Notes under the pieces: generated by a model
Seen by the model: the letters and a program-made list of their open reading frames with translations, nothing else
Databases searched by the model: none
What the model was told of the DNA's origin: nothing
Program-made: the position numbers and the translations under genes
Part shown: one piece after another, positions 1-5,311 of the stretch
How positions within the stretch are numbered: position 1 is the stretch's first letter
Layout of the letters: every line of letters begins with the position of its first letter
Assembly: GCA_021781075.1 (NCBI GenBank)
Contig: JAJXXN010000071.1
Coordinates: 1 to 8,468, forward strand
Length of the DNA stretch: 8,468 nt
Direction: 5' to 3'
DNA from: Acidobacteriota bacterium
Lineage (GTDB): Bacteria > Acidobacteriota > Terriglobia > Terriglobales > Acidobacteriaceae

Positions 1-1
1 T

Positions 2-1237
2 GCTACCCCGTATGCCTACACCGCGAACCTTGGCCAGCCCGATGAGGCCGACTACGATGAGATTCCACGCAAGGCGCTGGAGTATGGCGCGGAGAAGGCG
101 CGTCTGATTGATTGCCGCGGCCCGTTGGTGCGCGAAGGAATTGCCGCTCTGCAGTCCGGCGCATTCCACATCACCACCGCCGGAGTTCCCTACTTCAACA
201 CCACACCCATTGGCCGCGCGGTCACCGGAACCATGCTCGTCGCGGCGATGAAAGAGGACGATGTCAACATCTGGGGCGACGGTTCAACCTTCAAGGGCAA
301 CGACATTGAACGCTTCTATCGCTACGGCCTGCTCGTCAATCCCGCTCTGAAGATTTACAAGCCCTGGCTCGACTCAGCTTTCATTGATGAGCTCGGCGGC
401 CGCGCCGAGATGTCCGCCTACATGACTCGCCATGGCTTCGGTTACAAAATGAGTGCCGAGAAAGCCTACTCGACAGATTCAAACCTCCTCGGCGCGACGC
501 ACGAGGCGAAAGACCTCGAGTTTCTCAACTCATCCATCAAAATCGTCTCGCCCATCATGGGCGCAGCCTTCTGGCGCGACGATGCCAACATCAAACCCGA
601 AGAGGTCACCATCACTTTTGAAGAGGGCGAACCGGTCGCATTGAATGGCCTCCGCTTTGATTCACCAGTCGAACTGCTGCTTGAGGCCAACCGCATCGGC
701 GGCCGCCACGGCCTCGGCATGAGCGACCAGATTGAGAACCGCATCATCGAGGCAAAATCGCGCGGCATCTACGAGGCCCCCGGCATGGCGCTGCTTTACA
801 TTGCGTATGAGCGGCTCATCACCGGCATCCACAACGAGGATACAATCGAGCAATACCGCGAGAACGGCCGCAAGCTCGGCCGCCTCCTTTATCAGGGGCG
901 GTGGTTTGATTCGCAGGCCATCATGCTGCGCGAGTCGGCACAACGCTGGGTGGCGAAGGCCATCACCGGCACTGTGGCACTCGAACTGCGGCGCGGCAAC
1001 GACTACTCAATCCTCAACACCGACTCGCCAAACTTGACCTTCCATCCGGAGCGGCTGAGCATGGAGAAAACTGAATCGAGCTTCTCACAGCGCGACCGCA
1101 TCGGCCAGTTGACGATGCGCAACCTGGATATTGCGGACACGCGCGAGAAATTGATTACCTACGCCGCCGCCGGCCTCCTCTCACTGAGCAAGGGCAGCGA
1201 GTTGCCGAAACTGAACAGCTCGGCTGACAAGGAATAG
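2..1237 (+). CDS. argG: Argininosuccinate synthase, E. coli-type (5' partial)
   Basis: This cytoplasmic enzyme joins citrulline and aspartate, using ATP, to make argininosuccinate, the penultimate step of arginine synthesis. The reading frame is open from base 2 to the TAG at 1235-1237, giving 411 visible residues. It tracks the long E. coli-type ArgG (about 447 residues) almost without gaps: PYAYTANLGQPDE at the start, then FNTTPIGRAVTGTMLVAAMK, WGDGSTFKGNDIERFYRYG, KAYSTDSNLLGATHEAKDLE, EANRIGGRHGLGMSDQIENR, RRGNDYSILNT and RIGQLTMRNLDI. Roughly 35 N-terminal residues lie outside the window, including the expected SGGLDTS ATP-pyrophosphatase loop, so the true start and promoter are not seen. 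A TTG at 125 is internal and not the start. argH begins 2 bases after the stop, so the two are very likely cotranscribed. Identification is essentially certain; the gene is intact where visible. Confidence 0.97.
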   Translation, partial: ATPYAYTANLGQPDEADYDEIPRKALEYGAEKARLIDCRGPLVREGIAALQSGAFHITTAGVPYFNTTPIGRAVTGTMLVAAMKEDDVNIWGDGSTFKGNDIERFYRYGLLVNPALKIYKPWLDSAFIDELGGRAEMSAYMTRHGFGYKMSAEKAYSTDSNLLGATHEAKDLEFLNSSIKIVSPIMGAAFWRDDANIKPEEVTITFEEGEPVALNGLRFDSPVELLLEANRIGGRHGLGMSDQIENRIIEAKSRGIYEAPGMALLYIAYERLITGIHNEDTIEQYRENGRKLGRLLYQGRWFDSQAIMLRESAQRWVAKAITGTVALELRRGNDYSILNTDSPNLTFHPERLSMEKTESSFSQRDRIGQLTMRNLDIADTREKLITYAAAGLLSLSKGSELPKLNSSADKE

Positions 1238-1239
1238 CA

Positions 1240-2694
1240 ATGGCAGAGAATAAAAATTCCGGCAAAATGTGGTCGGGGCGTTTCAGGGATCCGCTCGACG
1301 AAGCCTTCGAGCAGTGGCAGCGGTCTTTACCCTTCGACTGGCGGCTGCTTGGCGAGGAGTGTGCGGCCAGCAAGGCCCATGCGGCGATGCTGGCCGAGGC
1401 GGGGATTTTGAGCACGGAGGAGTTGGCGCAGTTGCGCGCGGCGCTGGATGCGATTGCTACGGGGCATGAATCGGCGGCGGTTCGCGAGAACGCCTCCGCC
1501 GAGGACATCCACCATTTTGTTGAATTGAAATTGACGGAAAAATTGGGGCCGTTGGGGTTGAAGCTGCACACGGGACGGAGCCGCAATGAACAGATTGCGA
1601 CAGACCTCAGGTTGTATGTGCGCAGGCAAATAGATGCTGTGGCGGGCGGGTTGTTGGGGTGGGCGGCGGCGCTTGTCGCGAAGGCCGAGGCAGCCGGCGA
1701 CGCCGTGATGCCGAGCTACACGCATTTGCAGCGCGCCGAGCCCGTGCTTGTTGCCCACTGGCTGTTGGCTTATGTTGAGATGCTTATCCGCGACGCCGCT
1801 CGCCTCCGCGACCTGCGTGCGCGCATGAACTTTTGCCCGCTGGGTTCGGGAGCTGTGGCAGGTGCCACGTTGAGGCTGGATCGCTCGATTGCCGCGCATG
1901 AGCTTGGATTTACGGCTCCGACCGCGAACAGCATGGATGCCACCAGCGACCGCGATTTTGTGCTGGAGTATCTCCAGGCACTCACCTTCATCGGCCTTCA
2001 TTCGAGCCGCTTTGCCGAGGAGATTACGCTTTACGCGACCGCCGAGTTCGGTTTCATCCAACTACCCGAGGCCTTCTCCACCGGCTCCAGCGCGATGCCG
2101 CAGAAGAAAAACCCCGACCTCACCGAGCTTGTCCGCGCCAAGGTTGGGCGCATCAACGCGGCGGCACAAGCTGTTGCGATGCAGTTGAAGGGGCTGCCGC
2201 TCGCCTACAACAAGGACCTGCAGGAGACGCAGGAGCAAACCTTCGCTGTCGATTTTGTGCCTTCGATGCTCGAACTGCTGGCACGCTTCACAGCGAAGCT
2301 TGAATGGAACACGGCGCAAATGCGGCAAGCTGCGCAGAGCGGCTACCTGAACGCGATGGCCGCCGCAACCTACCTTGTCCACAAGGGAGTTCCCTTCCGC
2401 AGCGCGCATGAAATCATCGGCAAGGCGGTTCGATTGGCGCTCGACAAGGGCGTGGAGCTGAACGCTTTGGGACTGGATGAATTGCGGGGCATCAATGAAA
2501 ACTTCGATGCGGATTTCTTCTCTGCCATCTCACTGGATGCCACGCTCGATTGCCACGACGTGCCGGGCGGAACAGCCCGGCCGCGGGTGAAGGCGGCGAT
2601 GAAATTGGCAAAGGAACGGGTTGCAGCGATGGGAAAGGAGGCCGCCGATGCAGGTGCGAAAGGCAAGATTGCAGGATGCAACGCAGATCTTTGA
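1240..2694 (+). CDS. argH: Argininosuccinate lyase
   Basis: This cytoplasmic homotetrameric enzyme splits argininosuccinate into arginine and fumarate, the last step of the pathway. The 484 residues are slightly longer than the typical 455-470. Family landmarks run in order: KMWSGRF (residues 9-15), HTGRSRNEQ (110-118), THLQRAEPV (161-169) with the general acid/base His162, the flexible signature loop TGSSAMPQKKNPD (281-293) with the catalytic serine at 283 or 284, and the closing GGTARPRV (443-450). The ATG at 1240 has AAGGA at 1229-1233, 6 bases upstream and inside the end of argG, which fits translational coupling. The extra length is a low-complexity Ala/Gly/Lys tail after about residue 460. 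Part of the DNA coding for that tail also carries the Shine-Dalgarno and start of the next gene. All key residues are present. Confidence 0.98.
   Translation: MAENKNSGKMWSGRFRDPLDEAFEQWQRSLPFDWRLLGEECAASKAHAAMLAEAGILSTEELAQLRAALDAIATGHESAAVRENASAEDIHHFVELKLTEKLGPLGLKLHTGRSRNEQIATDLRLYVRRQIDAVAGGLLGWAAALVAKAEAAGDAVMPSYTHLQRAEPVLVAHWLLAYVEMLIRDAARLRDLRARMNFCPLGSGAVAGATLRLDRSIAAHELGFTAPTANSMDATSDRDFVLEYLQALTFIGLHSSRFAEEITLYATAEFGFIQLPEAFSTGSSAMPQKKNPDLTELVRAKVGRINAAAQAVAMQLKGLPLAYNKDLQETQEQTFAVDFVPSMLELLARFTAKLEWNTAQMRQAAQSGYLNAMAAATYLVHKGVPFRSAHEIIGKAVRLALDKGVELNALGLDELRGINENFDADFFSAISLDATLDCHDVPGGTARPRVKAAMKLAKERVAAMGKEAADAGAKGKIAGCNADL
2634..2641 (+). promoter_or_regulatory. Strong Shine-Dalgarno inside argH setting the argA start
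   Basis: AAAGGAGG is close to a perfect anti-16S match and lies 6 bases before the ATG at 2648, inside the argH coding region. It favours the ATG at 2648 over the upstream in-frame TTG at 2621 as the start of the acetyltransferase. The start lies 47 bases before the end of argH. Confidence 0.75.
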
Positions 2695-3169
2695 AATTGT
2701 GAACGCCCACTCGCACGATGGCACGTTGATCCGGCGGCCATTTTCCGAGGTTTGCGAAAACATCCGCGACTTCACTGTTGCGCTTTCCGATGCGGGGGTA
2801 TTTCTCGGCTGCGGCGCGCTGCACCTCTACGGGCCCCACTTGTGCGAAGTCCGCTCCATCGTCGTCAAGCCCGAGGCCAAAGGCCGGGGCGCGGGCAGCG
2901 CCATCCTGAAGGCCCTGCTCGATGAAGCGGAGAGCCACGGGGTGCAATCCATCTGCCTCTTCACCCGCATCGCCGACTTTTTTTTCAAATACGGTTTTCG
3001 TATTGTTGAAGACAAGGCGGAGTTGCCCGACAAAATCTTCAAGGACTGCCAGAATTGCCCGCGCCTGCACCGCTGCGACGAGGTTTCCATGGTCCGCGGC
3101 CGCATCCCGAGGGTTTCGATCCTGGGCCCGAAGGATGAGGCACAGCAGTTGGTCCGATTAGCCGGATGA
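2648..3169 (+). CDS. argA: Short GNAT-type N-acetylglutamate synthase
   Basis: The likely role is acetyl-CoA-dependent N-acetylation of glutamate, the committed step of arginine synthesis, in the cytoplasm. The 173-residue protein is a single GNAT domain: N-terminal KARLQDATQIFEIVN (5-19), NIRDFTVA (38-45), the acetyl-CoA loop VVKPEAKGRGAG (72-83), DFFFKYGF (110-117) and a cysteine-rich end CQNCPRLHRC (134-143) followed by DEVSMV. This order and the Cys cluster match the short NAGS family (the stand-alone enzyme type of Mycobacterium tuberculosis Rv2747). It lacks the amino-acid-kinase domain that carries arginine feedback in E. coli ArgA. Placement directly after argG-argH, overlapping argH by 47 bases in another frame, supports the assignment. 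The start at 2648 is chosen for its strong Shine-Dalgarno; a TTG at 2621 would add 9 residues. It could be another amino-acid acetyltransferase, but context makes NAGS the best call. Confidence 0.85.
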   Translation: MQVRKARLQDATQIFEIVNAHSHDGTLIRRPFSEVCENIRDFTVALSDAGVFLGCGALHLYGPHLCEVRSIVVKPEAKGRGAGSAILKALLDEAESHGVQSICLFTRIADFFFKYGFRIVEDKAELPDKIFKDCQNCPRLHRCDEVSMVRGRIPRVSILGPKDEAQQLVRLAG

Positions 3170-3190
3170 TTCACAAGCCCGCAGGGTAGC

Positions 3191-3496
3191 ATGGAATGTA
3201 TGGCCCTTCCCCGAGCCAATCTTTTGAATTTCAAACAGGCTTCGTTGTGGCGTGGCGTGCTGCTTCCCCTGCTCGCCATGGCTGAGAGTTACTGGTGCAC
3301 TGGATTCCCCAAGCCGCATGAAAGCAATTGGCTGTGGCTGGGCGCCGCACTGTCAGCCTGGGGCGCTTTTGAGTGCTTCCGCTCGCTGCTCAAAAAATGG
3401 TGCCTGCTCCACGCAGGCATCCTGCTGCTCTTCTACACAAACCTGATGATTCTCGCCACAATCCTGTTTATGATTTACTTTTTGGAGCACCCGTAG
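3191..3496 (+). CDS. Small hydrophobic membrane protein of unknown function
   Basis: I do not recognise this gene. It encodes 101 residues from the ATG at 3191, or 98 from the ATG at 3200, which has a short GGA just ahead; neither start has a strong Shine-Dalgarno. By eye there are two to three hydrophobic segments: about residues 19-32, 46-62 (rich in Trp, Ala and Gly) and a long C-terminal one at about 70-98 that ends in FLEHP. Short basic stretches (RSLLKK near 64-69) would favour inside-facing loops. It is rich in Leu, Trp and Cys and has no visible enzymatic motif. It lies 21 bases after argA and 38 bases before mscL, all on the same strand, so it may be cotranscribed with either. The 306-base open frame, its fit between neighbours and its membrane-protein composition support a real gene; chance openness is the alternative. 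Confidence 0.6.
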   Translation: MECMALPRANLLNFKQASLWRGVLLPLLAMAESYWCTGFPKPHESNWLWLGAALSAWGAFECFRSLLKKWCLLHAGILLLFYTNLMILATILFMIYFLEHP

Positions 3497-3534
3497 GGTT
3501 TCCCAATCGTCCAAGGACAAGGAGCAAGGAAAAT

Positions 3535-3939
3535 ATGTTGAAGGGTTTTCGTGATTTCATCCTGCGCGGCAATGTGGTGGACCTGGCGGTTGCAGTGATC
3601 CTCGGCGCGGCGTTCAATGCCATTGTGAGCTCGCTGGTTGGCGATGTTCTCAACCCGCTGATTGCCGCCACCGTCGGCAAGCCGGATTTCAGCTCGGTCT
3701 TCCTTGAAATCCACGGCGGCAAAATCAAGGTTGGAAGCTTTCTCAATGCGGCGGTCTCGTTCCTGCTGGTGTCAAGCACGGTGTATTTTGCCATCGTGCT
3801 CCCCATGAACGCCCTGCTGGCGCGCTTGAAAAAACCGGAAGCGCCCGCGGCGCCAAGCACCAAAAGCTGCGCGGAATGTTTGAGTGAGATTCCCCTCGCG
3901 GCAAAACGCTGCAAGTTCTGCGGGCAGCCGGCGTCCTAA
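3535..3939 (+). CDS. mscL: Large-conductance mechanosensitive channel with zinc-ribbon-like tail
   Basis: This homopentameric inner-membrane channel opens under high membrane tension and releases solutes on hypo-osmotic shock. The 134-residue protein starts at the ATG at 3535, shown by the classic beginning MLKGFRDFILRGNVVDLAVA. The frame is open further upstream, but that part overlaps the previous gene and does not look like MscL. TM1 is about residues 13-43 with the conserved NVVDLAV and ILGAAFNAIVSSLV, a short periplasmic loop with HGGKIKVG follows, and TM2 is about 68-95. After a Pro/Ala linker (101-108) the C-terminus carries CAEC (112-115) and CKFC (126-129), a CxxC-x10-CxxC arrangement that should bind zinc. 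It takes the place of the helical bundle seen in E. coli MscL. Purine-rich AAGGAG (3519-3524) and AAGGA (3526-3530) precede the start. The stop lies 3 bases from the convergent MFS gene. Confidence 0.96.
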   Translation: MLKGFRDFILRGNVVDLAVAVILGAAFNAIVSSLVGDVLNPLIAATVGKPDFSSVFLEIHGGKIKVGSFLNAAVSFLLVSSTVYFAIVLPMNALLARLKKPEAPAAPSTKSCAECLSEIPLAAKRCKFCGQPAS

Positions 3940-3942
3940 TTG

Positions 3943-5259
3943 CTACTCGATCGCGCGCAGGTCGCGTGAGGCAAGGAGAAAGACGACAAAGATGAGCATG
4001 GCCACGGCGGCCATCATAGCCAGCGCGTGCGAAGTGTCAATATGCCGCGAGAGCTCGCCTGCCAGCAGCGAGCCAAGCGGCGGCAAGCCCAGGAAACATG
4101 TGGCATAGATGCTCATCACACGGCCTCGCATCTCGTTGGATGCCAGGTGCTGGATGCCGATGTTCACGCTTGAGATCATGAGGATGCCGGAGTAGCCCTC
4201 GACCATGAGGAGCGCGGCCGAGAGGGCAAAGTTCATCGAATAGCAAACGGCAATGATGGCGGCGAAAAATGCAATGCCGCTGGCAACAATCACGTATCCG
4301 CGGTGGCGCAGCTTGCCAATGGCCGCCACGGTGATTGCGCCCAGCACAGCGCCTGCGCCGGAACCGGCCATCAGCAACCCGAGCCCGCTTTCATCGGTGT
4401 GCAGTTGGATGCGGGCGAAATAAGGGATGAAGGTCAAAAACGGAATGCCAAAGAGGCTGCCGGCCGCGATAAGCCCCACCAGGACACGCATCTGCGGTTG
4501 GCCATTGACATAGCGGAAGCCCTGCCGCAGGCTGTCGAAAATGCCGGGGTGATTTGTGCGTTGTTCATGCGGATAGCGGATGCGCAACAGCGCGGCGACC
4601 ACGGCGAGGAAGCTGAAGCCATTCAGTAAAAAATTGCCCGCCACGCCGACCAACGCCATGGCATAGCCGCCGAGCGTGGGGCCCAGGATGCGCGACATGT
4701 TGAACTGTGCGGAGTTGAGCGCGATGGCGTTGGTGAGGTCTTCGCGCTCCACCAACTGCGGCACCAGCGCCTGGTAACTGGGCGCATTCATGCTCATCGC
4801 CACGCCGTTCAAAAAGGCTATCACCACTATTCCCCACACCGTGATGTGGTGCACAAAGGTCAGCCCCGCCAAAATGAAGGCCAGCACCATCATCGCCGAC
4901 TGGGTGCCGATGAGCAGGAAACGCTTGTTCACCCGGTCGGCGACAACGCCACCAAAGAGTGTGAAGAATAAAAATGGAATCGAGCCGGCAAAGCCGACCA
5001 CGCCAAGCCAAAAGGAAGTGTGCGCAAGGTCCAGAATCAGCCAGCCCTGCGCAATGTTCTGCATCCAGGTGCCAATGTTCGAAAGAAAATTCCCCGCCCA
5101 GAAACGCCGGAAATCCTGATTGCGCAAAGCGCGGATAATCTGAGGGAATTTCTCCGCGGGCTCGTTGGCCGCAGGCAAAGTTTCCTGACTGTTCACCGAA
5201 GTTGAAGACGGCAGTGCGCCGGATTGAGTTTCATTCTGCTCGGGAGTAAATCCGGCCAT
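3943..5259 (-). CDS. MFS transporter, MFS_3 / EntS-like exporter family
   Basis: This is a 438-residue inner-membrane secondary transporter of the major facilitator superfamily, probably a proton-driven exporter. The first 36 or so residues are polar (Glu, Ser, Thr, Gln) and cytoplasmic. Then FPQIIRALRNQDFRRFWAGN leads into TM1, and about 10-12 hydrophobic segments follow. Motif A, GGVVADRVNKR, is at 103-113 between TM2 and TM3. The second half carries NEMRGRVMSIYATCFLGLPP (375-394), typical of the MFS_3 group that includes the enterobactin exporter EntS and many uncharacterised drug or siderophore effluxers. The substrate cannot be read from sequence, and no siderophore genes are nearby. The ATG at 5257-5259 has only a weak TAAGG ahead of it, so an internal start is possible. 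It is convergent with mscL and divergent from the peptidase gene. Confidence 0.92.
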   Translation of the reverse strand: MAGFTPEQNETQSGALPSSTSVNSQETLPAANEPAEKFPQIIRALRNQDFRRFWAGNFLSNIGTWMQNIAQGWLILDLAHTSFWLGVVGFAGSIPFLFFTLFGGVVADRVNKRFLLIGTQSAMMVLAFILAGLTFVHHITVWGIVVIAFLNGVAMSMNAPSYQALVPQLVEREDLTNAIALNSAQFNMSRILGPTLGGYAMALVGVAGNFLLNGFSFLAVVAALLRIRYPHEQRTNHPGIFDSLRQGFRYVNGQPQMRVLVGLIAAGSLFGIPFLTFIPYFARIQLHTDESGLGLLMAGSGAGAVLGAITVAAIGKLRHRGYVIVASGIAFFAAIIAVCYSMNFALSAALLMVEGYSGILMISSVNIGIQHLASNEMRGRVMSIYATCFLGLPPLGSLLAGELSRHIDTSHALAMMAAVAMLIFVVFLLASRDLRAIE

Positions 5260-5311
5260 AACCTTAGTGTAAGCTCAAAAAGCAGAGTGTAATCCACGAC
5301 AGAGGACCTCC
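5260..5311. promoter_or_regulatory. Divergent intergenic region with direct repeat and putative promoter
   Basis: These 52 bases must hold the 5' signals of both the MFS gene (-) and the peptidase gene (+). The heptamer AGTGTAA occurs at 5266-5272 and again at 5286-5292, in the same orientation and 20 bases start to start, close to two helical turns. On the + strand TGTAAT (5288-5293) matches five of six bases of a sigma-70 -10 box and would place transcription start near 5300; I see no convincing -35. On the - strand TACACT (5271-5266) with ATTACA (5293-5288) at 16-base spacing is a weaker candidate that would start transcription almost at the MFS ATG. The assignments are tentative; the repeat could be an operator, part of the promoters, or chance. 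Confidence 0.35.

Noticed and set aside
125..1237. TTG at 125 as a true start of argG
   Set aside because: The same frame upstream to the window edge continues the conserved ArgG sequence (PYAYTANLGQPDE), so the gene is cut by the window and not started there.
1327..2061. A 244-residue open frame on the - strand inside argH
   Set aside because: It lies antisense to a certain argH, has an Arg/Gln/His-rich composition typical of GC-rich shadow frames, and shows no recognisable motif.
3920..3965. A bidirectional terminator between the convergent mscL and MFS genes
   Set aside because: Only 3 bases separate the stops, and I see no stable stem followed by a T-run on either strand.
4303..4629. 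A 108-residue open frame on the + strand inside the MFS gene
   Set aside because: It is a shadow of the transporter coding sequence, with no ribosome binding site or motif of its own.
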